Shown here: in pieces, positions 34,066-48,725 of the stretch
Numbering within the stretch: the stretch's first letter is position 1
How the letters are laid out: each line of letters opens with the position of its first letter
Source: Flaveria trinervia
Taxonomy: Eukaryota; Streptophyta; Magnoliopsida; Asterales; Asteraceae
Length of the DNA: 64,000 bases
NCBI GenBank assembly: GCA_025506515.1
Contig: CM046447.1
Span: 89,097,498-89,161,497 of the forward strand
Reading direction: 5' to 3'
Program-made: the position numbers and the translations under genes
The notes under the pieces: model-generated
Told to the model about the DNA's origin: nothing
What the model saw: only the letters and a program-made list of their open reading frames with translations
Databases searched by the model: none

Positions 34066-36016
34066 TGTAAGGCCCCATTCCCGGGACGCTTACAGCTGGT
34101 AAATCATTGCACATAAAACATACATTTTCATTAATCTTACATAAATATATTGCAGCGAAAACATTCAAAAATGACATCTCATTTTATTATAAAAACCTTT
34201 TCAAAATAATACATTGTTATCCAATTACAAAACCCAAGTTGCATTACATCACAAAAGCGTTATAAATGGATGCCATCCCAAAAGAGCTGAGTAGCCATCT
34301 CGTGCCATCCTCAGCAATCATTACCTGCCAACTGGAAACACATAAAAGTCAGCGTTGCTGAGTGAGTTCTAGTTTTATAACAAAACATACTTTTCTTTCG
34401 TTAAAACCATACTTTACATTCACGCGATCACGCTACATACGCACATATAGATAATATCGTTATCATCTTCATTATTCGTTCTTTCTTTCACTTTTCATAT
34501 CTTCTGTATCAATACCATGTGCTACACCCCAAACTATATGGCTACTAGGCCGAAGTCTATAAATAGACAGCTATACATGGTGTCGTAGTACCGGGGTAAG
34601 CGGTAGAGGTTCTATACAAATGGTCAATCACAAAGAAAGACCCCAATATACATCCTCCCGGGGTAGTGAACCCGCACACTGTTGGGCTAACACCTTTTAA
34701 TGGCGTGTCCCTTCCATACAATTGCTTGCAAGCCTTTCATTTATTTTATCATTTATTAATGCATGCATTCTTCTTTCATTATCTTTCACTTTACGTTACA
34801 TAATACTTTCATTTCACTCATTAACATTCAATGCAAGCCAGGAGAAAGATAAATGTACGTCATAACAAGGAACATAACATACACAACCATCATCATCATA
34901 CATGGCAACATCATACATACATAACATACATCATGCATAAACATGCAACATCATCATCATGCCCAACATAACCTCTAAGACCTCAAAAGTCATCTTACAT
35001 GAACTTACGGGAACCTTCCATGTCACAACTTACATCTGCACTTTCCCCCGAAAGTTAGAACATAAACTACGTTTTCCCCGAGTGCATAAGCCCTACTTGG
35101 GCGTATGGACACCCTTCAATCGCATGGCCTTCCAGGAGACTGAACATCATGTGAATGGACCAACGCGGATGAACACCTATGCGGATGAACACCTATGCGG
35201 ATGAACACTTATGCGGATGAACACCCATGCGAATGGACCTAATGCGGATGAACCCAATGCGGATGAGTTCCATGAAAATGGAACTAATGCGGATGGACCT
35301 AATGTGGATGAAATCTCAGTCGCATGACTCCCCATGCGATTGACCTTCAGTCGCATGACTGGCAGCACGACTCACATGCGATTGAGCTTCAATTGCACGA
35401 CTGGCATGCGTGTGGACTTCAGTCGCACGACTGGCATGCCATTCGGTCGCATAGCCCTAACTGCGCAAAATATAGCCCACTCCCGAACCCAATCTGCCAT
35501 TTTCGACCTCTAAGCTCATCCAAACTAATTCTAAGCCTAAATCAACCATCCTAAACCTTAGGAATGCATACCACAATACCATTCAAGCACATACAAGCCC
35601 GAAACAAACTTCAAATGCATCACACGCAAACACATACAAATGGGTCAAACACACATACAAAAACGGGTTTTCAGATGTGTTCCAGCCCCAAAATCGACCA
35701 AAAACGTTTAAAAGAGGGGTTTTAGAACTCACACAATCAACACCGAGAAGTAGAGCTTTGTTTGGACCCGCTACATGACGATTTTCGAACTCGAACCGAA
35801 TCGAATCAAGACTTTTTCTTCTTTTCTCCCTTTTCTATCTTCTTTCTCTCTATGTTGCAGAATTTTGGAGATGTGGGGAGAGTGTGGGCTGCCCTCCCCT
35901 CTTATCCTCCTTCTCTTCGGAACTTTCTCACATTTCGACAAGTTTGGTACCTCGACTTTGGACTTTATTTCTTTTCTTCTTTCGTTGGTTTCAAAGAAAA
36001 ATATCCGGGCGTTACA
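34066..36016 (-). repeat. 5' LTR of the Gypsy element (1951 bp)
   Basis: Minus strand TGTAACGCCCGG...GGGGCCTTACA, canonical TG...CA. It contains an array of the 16-bp unit ATGCGGATGAACACCT, four copies at about 35164-35230. That is more than in the 3' LTR, where the equivalent stretch is shorter and more varied. GACTGGCATGCG-type words follow. Confidence 0.92.
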
Positions 36017-36035
36017 GATATATATTTTTTAAACT

Positions 36036-36776
36036 ATGTTAGTCCTCATCTAATCCATGGATTGAACAAATAAAATATTAAATAATTATAATAAAAATTT
36101 ATGCATTATAAAATTATGCTTTATGATTATAAGTATGTATAATAGCTACTTTAAGTAAATAAACAATAATGTTTTTTTCTTAAACTTTTATTTTATAAAA
36201 AAATTGTCATTTTTAATATATTATTTAAAAATGATTTTTGAAATCAATATTTTATAAAATTTAGGTTTTTAAAAAGTGTGCTTTTAATAAAAAAATAGCT
36301 CTTATGTAAATAGTTTCATTTATAAACATTTGTGTTAAGATTTTTAATAATTTTTTTTTATAAATGTTTTTAAAAAAATATGATTTATAATTATTCTGGT
36401 TGTTTTAATAAGAATGGTTTAAAATATTTCACCTGTTTATAATATTTTTTAAAAATGATTTAAAATATTTTGTTTAAGCAATGTTTAATGTTTTTCATAT
36501 TATATAAAACTTTACTTTTAATTAAAAGATGTTATTTTTAATTTCCTTCACAAAATCTATTTTTAAAAAATAGTTCAATTTTAAAAAAAAATAGATAAGA
36601 GAGAGAAACATAACAATTAATAAAATTTAATTTTTAATAAGAGAGATAAATTTGTTTAAGTAATTAAATTACTATAATACTCTTTTGAAGGGAAAATTGA
36701 TTGTGGATTTCTTAAAAAAATGACAAGTGATAAAAGTATGGGTTAAAAAAATGACAAGTGATAATAGAAATATTGT
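36036..36776 (-). mobile_element. Degenerate Helitron, left of a pair
   Basis: The minus-strand end reads GGACTAACATAG before T, after a TATTTTATTTGTTCAAT stretch, parallel to the CCTAG-T end of the neighbour at 36780. Internal AT-rich words match the neighbour (ATGACAAGTGATAA versus ATGATAAGTGTCAA). The 5' end is not resolved; the CTAG motif is mutated. Confidence 0.4.
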
Positions 36777-36779
36777 TTA

Positions 36780-37561
36780 CTAGGTTAGTATACCGTGTAT
36801 TATACTGGTTGAATAAATAAAATAATTAGTAATAAAAATTTATAAATTATAAAATCATGTTTGAAGATGAAATATGATTATAATTGTGTATGAATAGCTA
36901 TTTCAAATAAATAAACAATAGATATGTTATAGATAGATAGATATATAGATAAATGGATAGTGTAGAAACTCATTTATTAAATGAAATTATAGTTAGTAAT
37001 AAACACGAAAAGTTACAGTATGATATTTTAATATAAGATATGTATAAAATTATATATATGTACTTGTTCAAAAGATAAAACAATTATACTTTTTTTAACT
37101 CTCTTATCTAAATAGTTTTATTTTTAAATATTTGTTTGAAGATTTTCTTATACATTTTTATTGTTTATTAAAAACTCAAGTTTCTAATTATTCTAGTTGT
37201 TTTAATAAAACTACATTTAGAAAATTCCACATTTTTTATAATTATTTTAAAACAAGACAAATTTAATATATTTTTTTTCAAAAGGTTCAATGTTTTAGAA
37301 AATATATGAATTTTAGTTTTCTTAATAATTTTTTTAAAACATAGTTTGATTTTAAAAAATATAGATGATAAAGAAAAATTTATCAATTGATTAAATTAAT
37401 TTTTATGAAGATAGAGAAATTGTTTTAATGTTTAAATTACTTTAATACCTTTTTGGAGGGAAAATAAAGTAAAGATGTTTAGAAGAATGACAAGTATCAA
37501 AAATATAGTTTAAAAATATGATAAGTGTCAAAAGAAACCTTTTTTTATTAATATCTATAGA
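36780..37561 (-). mobile_element. Non-autonomous Helitron (782 bp)
   Basis: Minus strand begins TCTATAGATATTAATAAAAA after a host A (37562). It ends CAGTATAATACACGGTATAC then TAACCTAG before host T (36779), with the family ATTTTATTTATTCAA motif just inside. Contains a GATA-type microsatellite (about 36920-36958). No Rep/Hel coding. Confidence 0.6.
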
Positions 37562-40453
<2,892 letters not shown>

Positions 40454-40947
40454 TAGGGGTGTTCATTTTCGGATATCCGAAATTCGGATATCCAAATTTT
40501 GGATATCCGAAATTTTTGGATAGTGGATTTCACTATCCGAATCCAAATCCGAAATTCGGATATCCAATTTTCGGATATCCGAAATTTCGGATTCGGATTC
40601 GGATATTCGAATTTCATAAAAAGTTGTATTATTTGATAAAATTTATAAAAATATAATAAATTTTATTGAAATATATTTCATATATCCAAAGTATTTATTA
40701 AAATATCCAAACTATCTAAAAATATCTAAAATATTTATTTAATATTTAATATTTTTTAAAATTTTATAAAAATATTTTGGATATTTCGGATATGATATTT
40801 CGGATATTTTGGATATCCGAAATATCCGAAAATTCTCAAAATCACTATCCGAATCCGAATCCAAATCCGAAATTTTGGATATCCGAATTTCGGATTTTCG
40901 GATATTTCGGATTTGGTTTCGGATTCAGATATTTTTGAACGCCCCTG
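40454..40947. mobile_element. hAT MITE rich in GGATATCCGAA
   Basis: Ends TAGGGGTGTTCA and, read inward from the right, CAGGGGCGTTCA. It is flanked by 8-mers TATAGAGG and TATACAGG (7 of 8 identical), the hAT target-duplication length. The interior is dominated by the near-palindromic word TCGGATATCCGAA in both halves, so reading frames on both strands look repetitive (YPKFGYPNFGYP). These are not proteins. Confidence 0.8.
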
Positions 40948-41347
40948 TATACAGGTTGATTAATATGTATAATTTTCTTAGCAACCCATGATGATATATT
41001 GTTATTGCAAGTGGGTTTTTGAATTGTTGTGAGAATTTATTGTTTTGGGCACATTAAAAGATAACTGATTATTGTTTAGCGACTAACAATTTTGCTATCA
41101 CGTGAGTGTATTCTTATCACTTTTATGGAAGAACTAAAATTGTGTCTTATGTTTTTCTATAATCTTTATTATGAACTGGAAAAACAAGTGTTTTTGATAC
41201 TTAATTTGATTTATAATATTTGTAGATGGTAAAGTATATGATCTCACTTTTCACGTAAGCTGCAGAACCAAAAATGGAAGAAAGAAAGCTGGCACAAATC
41301 CTTCAGTAATGTTTTTGTTTCACCGGTATGCACGTATGGCTGAATAT
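40948..41347. other. Intergenic DNA before the Copia element
   Basis: No gene recognised. The stretch around 41225-41345 is less AT-rich and could be part of an interrupted unit, but no homology was recognised. Confidence 0.3.
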
Positions 41348-41589
41348 TGTTGGTTTTAATTCCAAAATATAAAAGTCAGAAATGTAAACTTTGTTGACTC
41401 TTGTGGGTCATAGTTGTACTATAATGAAAGTGTAAGGATGATTAGTGTAACATGTTAGTTAGTTTGTAACTACCATTTGTTTTTGTATTCATTTCATATA
41501 AGATGTAAGGATATGTGATTTGAGATCAACACATATAGATTCAATAAACATTTTGAAGTTCTTACTCTTCATTTGTATTTTGATTATCA
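41348..41589 (+). repeat. 5' LTR of the Copia element
   Basis: Starts TGTTGGTTTTAATTCC and ends GATTATCA. Contains TATAAGATGTAAGG-type promoter-like sequence and AATAAACA near the end, a plausible polyadenylation signal. Confidence 0.93.
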
Positions 41590-41594
41590 TTAAT

Positions 41595-41606
41595 TGGTAT
41601 CAGAGC
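41595..41606 (+). promoter_or_regulatory. Primer binding site of the Copia element
   Basis: TGGTATCAGAGC, complementary to the 3' end of initiator tRNA-Met, five bases inside the 5' LTR. Confidence 0.92.
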
Positions 41607-41776
41607 TTGGGCAAATCAAGTTTTCCCCTAGAAGTGATATCTCACAGTTCGAAGGATTGAAGTGTGTGATATCACGGTGAATCGACTCAAAGGATCGATT
41701 CGAAGATCACTGGAAACGCGAAGATCTGGAAGCGGATAAACGATTTGGAACCCCATATTGAAGGAAGAAGACGACA

Positions 41777-42765
41777 ATGGTGACGCAAGAGAAATCCAGC
41801 AATCAATTCGGCTCGAGCTCCCAATCCGGTACGTCAACAAACAACAATGAAGTAGTCACCATCAAAGAAGCAACAATACCCCTACAATGCCCAACTCTCA
41901 CAACCACAAACTATTCAATTTGGGCAATCAAATTGAAGGCCATATTTAACGTTCATGGCCTGTGGGAAGTGATTGAACCTCCATCAGAAACGGAGATAGA
42001 TTCGAGAAAGAACAACCAAGCCATCACCTACTTGTACCAAGCAATGCCTGAAGAGATGATATTGCAGGTAGCAAGCCTGAAAATGGCCAAAGAAGTATGG
42101 GACGCAATGAAGAGGAGATTTGTGGGCATTGACAGGGTTAAGAAGGCTAGAATGGCCTCCTTAAGGAATGAGTTTGAAAGACTTAATATAAAAGAGGGAG
42201 AAAGCATAGACGAATTTGCTGGAAAATTGAGTGCTATTGCGACAAAGGCCACATATCTGGGAGAACCCTTCCAAGAAGCAACCCTTGTCAAGAAACTGAT
42301 GAGTTCAGTACCTGATAGGTACATTCAGATAGTTGCTTCTATCGAACAATTCTTAGATCTTAACACTATGGGGTTTGCTGAGGCGATTGGGAGACTCAAA
42401 GCCTTTGAAGAAAGGACAAGTGGCAGAGTAAAAGTCTCCCAAGAAAAGAATGATCAACTCCCTTTTGTCTTATTCAGAATGGCAATCAAGACAAAAGGAA
42501 TTTGATCAAAGAAATAAATCAAGAGGGCCTAAATGAAAACATGGTCACAACTCCAAAGGAAGAGGGTGGTCCAACAAACTAAAGCACTTTGGGAATGATC
42601 AAGCCAGAAAAGAATTCAAAGAAGAAAAGAAGAACAATAACAAACAAAAAATAAAGTGCTTTAGATGTGAAGAGCTAGGACATTATGCATCTGAATGTCC
42701 TCAAAAGAACTTAGCACAAGAAGTCAACGTCACTCATACCTATGATGATGAACCAACCCTCCTAA
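41777..42765 (+). pseudogene. Copia gag (frameshifted)
   Basis: The frame at 41777-42505 starts MVTQEKSSNQFGSSS and includes the Copia gag features TTTNYSIWAIKLKAIFNVHG, EVWDAMKRRFVGIDRVKKAR and ESIDEFAGKLSAIATKA. A one-base insertion near 42463 breaks the frame, and a TGA follows at about 42533 in the corrected frame. The CCHC knuckle CFRCEELGHYASEC is intact at 42657-42698. Confidence 0.9.
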
Positions 42766-44460
42766 TGGCAGCAGCTAACAAGTGTCGAAAGGAATTGACA
42801 TACCTAAACGAGACCAAGGTATTACCCTCCAGATACTCGAAAGAACCAGTAAATGATGACACCTGGTACCTAGACAATAGGGCATCAAATCACATAACAA
42901 GTAATCTCAGTGCTTTCTCCTCAATAAACAAGAATATTGGAGGGAATGTGAGATTTGGTGATGGGTCATGTGTGATAATTGAAGGGAGGGGATCAATCAT
43001 ATTGGCATGTAAAAATAGGGAACAAAGGCTGCTAATAGATGTATACTACATTCCCATGCTTAAAAGTAACATCCTAAGTCTAGGACAAGCCATAGAGAGT
43101 GGGTGTGAAATAAGAATGAAAGGATAATTCCGTTGGATGTATGAGAAAACAGGAAAACTCTTGATGAAAGTAGAAAGGTCCCCAAACAGGCTATACAAGA
43201 TCCAACTGAAAGTTGGATCACTAATGTGCTTTTAGACTCAACTCAATGATGATGTGTGGAAGTGGCATGGAAGGTTAGGCCACATCAGCTTTGACACGAT
43301 GAATACAATGGCAACAAGAGGAGTAGTTAGAGGCCTACCAACATGTGAGAAGCCTGCTAAACCATGTCAAGCATGTCTGGCTACCAAACATGCAAGGATG
43401 CCCTTCCCTCACCAAGTTGAGCACAAGTCAACTCTTCCTCTTGACTTACTCAACATGGACCTATGTGGACCTATCACACCAACCACACAAACAGGGAACA
43501 AGTACTTCATGCTAATAATTAAAGACTGCACAAGGTACATGTGGTTATATTTGCTAAAGTCAAAAGGTGAGGCACGTTAGAGATTTAAGACATTAATAGA
43601 AAATGAACTTGGTCTCAAGATCAAGTGCCTAAGAACTGACCGAGGAGAGGAGTTCACCTCAAGTGAATTTGCCCAGTTTTGTAGTAACCAGGGCATTAGA
43701 AGAGAATTAACCAACCCATATATCCCCCAACAGAATGGGTTGGTTGAAAGGAGAAATCGTACTATGTTAAACATGACAATAAGTATTCTAAAAGCAATGG
43801 ATCTCCTTCAAAACTTATGGGCAGAGGCAAGAAGACACTCAGTCTATCTGCTGAATAGAATACCTACAAAACCACTACAAGTAAAGACCCTTTATGAAGG
43901 CCTAAAAGGAAGAAAACCAAGTGTGAAACACCTGAGGGTCTTCGGCTACACAACCCATGTCAAGGTGATGCACCAGAATCTCTCAAAACTAGAAGATAGA
44001 AATGTTCCCATGGTATACTTGGGCCTAGAAGAAGGAACAAAAGGGGAAAGATTCTACAACCCAGACACCAACAAGCTTGTGATTGCCAGAGATGCTGAGT
44101 ATGAAGAATCACAACAATGGGATTGGTCCAGTTACAAGCCAGCAGGTAAAGATGAAAATCCTTGCTGGTCAAAATTTTATGTTGAAGGGGAAGTGACTTA
44201 TACTCCCTGCCTAGCTGGACCCACTCAAGTGAACACTAAGGTGTAGGCAAGCCAACCAACTAAGAGGCTAAACTTTTAAACCTCAGCACCTTCCACTGTT
44301 CCCATTGATGATGATTAAGGAGTAACTTCAAATGACAACTCACATCAGCAAACAAATGTGAGAAGGTCATGAAGACAGGTAGTTAAACTGGCCAGGTTCA
44401 ATGACTTTGTTTTACCTGAGTCATTTGAACAAACTTCCAGCATACAAGAAGAGTCAAATG
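42766..44460 (+). pseudogene. Copia protease and integrase (broken)
   Basis: The protease active site reads WYLDNRASNHIT where the family has DTGAS or DSGAS, so the catalytic triad motif is lost. Stops occur at about 43125 and 43233. Integrase has the HHCC module (WHGRLGHISFDTM ... CQACLATKHAR), the first Asp in LLNMDLCGP, the second in LRTDRGEEFTS and the Glu in LVERRNRTM. A TAG at 43578-43580 separates the first two. Several stops lie between integrase and reverse transcriptase (44244-44375). Confidence 0.9.
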
Positions 44461-46024
44461 ATAAGTTGTTAATGGTGAATGAATCACTCTTGATCAAGTT
44501 TGAAGAAGCTGTGACCATTGGAGAATGGAGAGAGGCTATGGATGAAGAGGTAAATGCCGTTGAGAGGAACAACACCTGGACCTTGGTAGACTTACCAGTT
44601 GGAATTAAACCCATTGGGTTAAAATGGCTGTATAAAGTAAAGAAAGATGCAACTGGAACCAGACACAAAGCTAGGTTGGTGGCAAAAGGCTATGTTCAGC
44701 AACAAGGTGTTGACTTTGAAGAAGTGTTTACCCCTGTGGCAAGAATGGAGACCATCAGACTAATCCTAGCCATATCAGCAAAGTTGGGATGGGTTGTGCA
44801 TCATTTGGATGTCAAGGCAGCATTCCTAAATAGGGTGTTAAAGGAGGATGTATATGTAACTCAACCTCAGGGCTATGAGGTAAAAGGAGTTGAGAAGAAA
44901 GTCTATGAACTAAAAAAGGCTCTATATGGCCTGAAGCAAGCACCCAGAACATAGAACAAATGCTTAAATGAAGTAATGAGAGGGTTGAAATTTGTTAGAT
45001 ACCAGAGAGAAGCGGTTGTGTACTTAAGAGATTCTTTAACAAAGAAACTGGTAGTTGGTGTGTATGTAGATGATATGATAGTTGCTGGTGGTGACTTAAA
45101 GGAAGTTGAGAAGTTCAAGCAAGAGATGAAAGCCAAGTTTGAAATGACTGGTCTTGGATTACTCAGTTATTATTTGGGAATTGAAGTCAGTCAAAGGAAG
45201 GATGGCATTTTTGTGAAACAAACTAAGTATGCTCAAAAAACTCTAAGTGCAGCTGGAATGGAAGAATGTTATAAAACTAAGGTCCCCATGGAACCTGGAC
45301 TAAAGTTGGGAACTGTAAAGGCTGGGGTTGAAACTAAAGCAACTGAGTACAGAAAGATAATTAAGTCACTAAGGTATCTCACCCATACAAGGCCTGACTT
45401 AATGTATGTTGTACGATACTTAAGTAGGTTTATGCAAAATCCTTTGATGGAACATATGAAGATAGTCAAGCATGTGTTGAGGTATGTTAAAGGGACCTTG
45501 CATTATGGTATTTGTTATAGCAGGATTGATGGAAGTGGGTTGGTTAGGTATAATGACATCAATTATGGCGCAGGAGATGGTGATGGAAAATGCACTTCTG
45601 GAAATGTGTTCTACTATAATGATAGTCTTGTTTCTTGGAGTTCGCAAAAGCAGCAAACAGTTGCACTTTCTAGTTGTGAGGCTGAGTTCATGGTAGCCAC
45701 AACTGTAGCTTGTCAAGCCATTTGGCTACAAGGACCATAAATGAACTAATGGGTCAGGAGCAAGATATAGTTGTATTGAAGGTGGATAACAAATCGACTT
45801 TAGCCTTAATGAAGGACCTAGTGTTTCATGAAAGGTCTAAGCATATTGAATCAAAGTATTATTTCATTAGAGATTGTATTGAAAGAAACAAGATTCGAGT
45901 GGAATTTTTTTGTGGAAATCTTCAAAAAGGTGATATTTTTACTAAACCCTTACCGAGGATGAAGTTTGCGGAGATGAGAAGCTTGATAGGTGTGGAAGAT
46001 TTGATACAAAGGTTTTGGAATTAA
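44461..46024 (+). pseudogene. Copia reverse transcriptase and RNase H (broken)
   Basis: RT includes TWTLVDLPVGIKPIGLKWLY, RHKARLVAKGY, VHHLDVKAAFLN and the catalytic YVDDMIVAG (about 45063-45090). A TAG at 44952-44954 (APRT-stop-NKC) replaces Trp. RNase H begins near 45540 as RYNDINYGAGDGDGKCTSG, where the family usually has SDSDWAG, so a catalytic region is damaged. VALSSCEAEFMV is intact. A frameshift at about 45735 moves the end (ELMGQEQDIVV ... KHIESKYYFIRD ... IFTKPLP) into another frame, ending at 46024. Confidence 0.92.
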
Positions 46025-46037
46025 GGGGGGGGGGGAT
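46022..46037 (+). promoter_or_regulatory. Polypurine tract of the Copia element
   Basis: TAAGGGGGGGGGGGAT directly precedes the 3' LTR. The G run is unusually long, possibly a slippage expansion. Confidence 0.8.
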
Positions 46038-46279
46038 TGTTGGTTTTAATTCCAAAATATAAGAGTTAGAAATGTCAACTTTGTTGATTCTCGTGGGTCA
46101 TAGTTATACTATAATGAAAGTGTAAGGGTGATTAGTGTAACATGTTAGTTAGTTTGTAACTACCGTTTGTTTTTGTATTCATTTCCTATAAGATGTAAGG
46201 ATATGTGATTTGAGATCAACACATATAGATTCAATAAACATTTTGAAGTTTTTACTCTTGATTTGTATTTTGATTACCA
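46038..46279 (+). repeat. 3' LTR of the Copia element
   Basis: TGTTGGTTTTAATTCC...GATTACCA, the same length as the 5' LTR. Confidence 0.93.
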
Positions 46280-47061
46280 TTGTCTTTTAAGTTATGATCA
46301 TTCTAAATGCACCTTAAAATCAAATGAATTATTCTAAATCAATTATGTGGGAAATAAATGTTCTTTTAAAATCAAAATTAAATTTCCAAATTGTTATGCA
46401 ACGGTTGTTTCAAAAACTTTTAGCAAAATTGTATATATTAATTAATTAATGATTTGAACATATCAATTGTTATAAAAGTCATGTCAGTTATAACATTAAG
46501 ATACATAACATCAATTGTCCCACAAACTTACCATGATTCTAAAGGAGAGAAGAGATATAGGATAGAAGAGATATAGCGCATAATCGCCCTAAATGGCTCA
46601 CTTGCAGTTCAACACATCTTTAACAAGTATTCATGTTCTAACTCGAATTAATATGGTTTAATTGAAAACTTTTTCCATTAAGTGCACGCTATCATTGGTT
46701 TTGATGCTTTGTGTTGTGAATGTGTTTGTGTCTTTTCTTATAGAATGTAAATTTGTTGCTAATGCAAGCGTGTTTTGTGGGGTTGTATTTTTTTTTTATC
46801 ATGGCACTAGGAATCTTCCTCAAACCGGTAAAGCCCAAGGTACCTTTAGCAATATCATTTCACCTTTGTTTGTGTTTTTCTAGGTCTACTTTTATAATAT
46901 GGGTCAATTTCTTTAAGCTAGATCGTACCTTATCATATTTGCCTATGGATCCTTCTTTATATAATTTTTTTGTGTCAACACGCATGAAATGATGTGTTTA
47001 ATGTGCCTTAAAATCTACTTAATTTAAAACATTCCTTCTTCTTCTTTTACTATATGATATA
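46280..47061. other. Intergenic DNA after the Copia element
   Basis: No gene recognised. Frames at 46662-46992 have no domain. Confidence 0.3.
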
Positions 47062-47533
47062 CTAGGTTAGAACCTTGTGTATTATACGGATTGAATAAAT
47101 AAAATATTAAGTTTTTAGTAATGAAAATGTAATAATTATAAAACGATATGATTGAAATTACATATGAGTAATTATATAAGTAATAAAACAATGATATCAT
47201 TATTTTAAACTTTTTTTTAATCCCTAATTGCATTTTTAATAAATATTTTATTGCAAAATAAACCGTTTTAAAAAATATCAATATTAAAAATTTTCTTATT
47301 ATAACTCCTAATTTTATTTTTTTTTATATAAAAAAATCATTTAAAAAGATCATTTATTAAACATCTCTTTCTTAATTTATTGAAAAATAATTTTTAATCA
47401 CAAAAGAAATTAAATAATATTATAAGTATTTAAGGTAATTGTTTAATAGGAGAGAGAAGGAAGAAAATTAAAATTAGGGTCTAGAATTATACCAATAGGC
47501 ATCTTAAAACTTTCTTTTATTATAATAGATAGA
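47062..47533 (-). mobile_element. Non-autonomous Helitron (472 bp)
   Basis: Minus strand begins TCTATCTATTATAATAAAAG after host A (47534) and ends CCGTATAATACACAAGGTTC then TAACCTAG before host T (47061). Both termini fit the plant Helitron consensus. No coding. Confidence 0.75.
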
Positions 47534-47970
47534 TGTTTTTCACTTAGCATATTATTTAACATATGATATTTATTCTTTATTGTGTTGCTTGAGATTTAGA
47601 AACTGAAATAGATTCGTTAGTATCTTCTTCGGCTTGAGATTTAGAAACTGAAATATCATTCGCTACTCATTTTTGTATGTACCTTTTGATTAATTTGTGC
47701 GCAGGTTACAAAGGAAGCTTTTGATACGGTATTTAGCAAATATAATTTTATTACAATTTTCACTATTGTTGGAGAAGGCAAGTTAATACGAAATTATCTA
47801 TAAACTTAGTTTGATATGAGACTATAAATTTGTAGAGATTACTAATAGATTCTTTGAAAAATTTGTTGCAATTAGTTTTAATAGTGTAATGTATGCTAAG
47901 TGAAACACGGTCTCCAAGTTTTGTTTCTTCATCAATTACACACACATCCGGATGAGATGAATTAAATGAA
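47534..47970. other. Spacer between two opposite Helitrons
   Basis: Contains a direct repeat GAGATTTAGAAACTGAAATA (47591 and 47634, allowing for edge differences). No gene recognised. Confidence 0.4.
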
Positions 47971-48414
47971 TCTTCATACTTTAATAAAAGGGTAAATATG
48001 GTGTCACGTGTCAACACCACAATTATTCTCACCAAAATTTTCCTGCCTTTCTCTCTCCTATTAAATAATTACCTTAATTACTAATAATATTATTTTAATA
48101 ATTTTTAATATATAAATAATTAAGAAAGAAATCTATTTATTAAGGTTATTTCTAAATATTGATATTTTTAAAAACAAAAAATAATCAACCTTGGGAGTTG
48201 TAACAAGAAAATTTTTTGAAATGACATTTTTATATGGTTTGTTTTAGAACAAAATTATTTATTTTAAAAAATAAAAATAAAATTTTAAAAAATTGACATC
48301 CCACTATTTTATTATTTCAGTCATATTATATCTTAAAATATCATTGTATGATTAATAATTAAATTAATATTTTATTTATTTAATCCGTGTAATATACAGG
48401 TTTACCAAAGCTAG
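47971..48414 (+). mobile_element. Non-autonomous Helitron (444 bp)
   Basis: Begins TCTTCATACTTTAATAAAAG after host A (47970). Ends TCCGTGTAATATACAGG, TTTACCAAAGCTAG, before host T (48415). Related in sequence to the minus-strand copy at 47062-47533, so the pair forms an inverted arrangement. Confidence 0.75.
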
Positions 48415-48695
48415 TGTGTTATATGTTAGTTAGTGATGTTATATATTTAATAGGGATATTTTGTTTTCATAGACCTTGTCCCGAAAGTAATAGTGAAGCA
48501 AAAGACGTGCGTATAACATCTACAATATATAGACACACGCACATGTATAACTTGTGACTTGATTAAGTTCTCAAGCGCATGGATGTTAAATAGCATGAAT
48601 TTTACATCGTCATTTAAATTTAAATGCATTGCCTTTTAGCTTTTTAAATCAACATTTGAGACGTTCATTTTTTTTATTAGGTTTGACAATCCGCA

Positions 48696-48725
48696 ATCCG
48701 CCGCATCGCGCGGGTTTCTTATTAG
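48696..48725 (+). mobile_element. Helitron-like 3' terminus of a GC-hairpin subfamily
   Basis: CCGCCGCATCGCGCGGG then TTTCTTATTAG before T. Same design as the minus-strand termini at 6173 and 170. The 5' end was not found. Confidence 0.45.

Larger units (their letters stand above)
26515..36016 (-). mobile_element. Full-length Ty3/Gypsy LTR retrotransposon, chromovirus-like (Tekay/Del-type), inactive
   Basis: The element runs on the minus strand from the 5' LTR (34066-36016) through the primer site, gag-pro-RT-RH-IN and the purine tract to the 3' LTR (26515-29063). A 5-bp target duplication GATAT flanks it (26510-26514, 36017-36021). Domain order PR-RT-RNaseH-IN is that of Gypsy elements. The integrase tail VPLVRVQWKHKKGSESTWE resembles the degenerate chromodomain of Tekay-clade chromoviruses. 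Every enzymatic region carries stops or frameshifts, so it cannot move by itself. Clade assignment is from memory of the family, not a search. Confidence 0.92.
41348..46279 (+). mobile_element. Full-length Ty1/Copia LTR retrotransposon, inactive
   Basis: Two 242-bp LTRs (41348-41589, 46038-46279) enclose PBS, gag, protease, integrase, reverse transcriptase, RNase H and a G-rich purine tract, in the Copia order PR-IN-RT-RH. By my count the LTRs differ at about 12 of 242 positions with no indels, implying a moderately old insertion. Flanking 5-mers (AATAT and TTGTC) do not match, so the target duplication is lost or the element arose by recombination. Many stops and frameshifts; clade not assigned. 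Confidence 0.93.
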
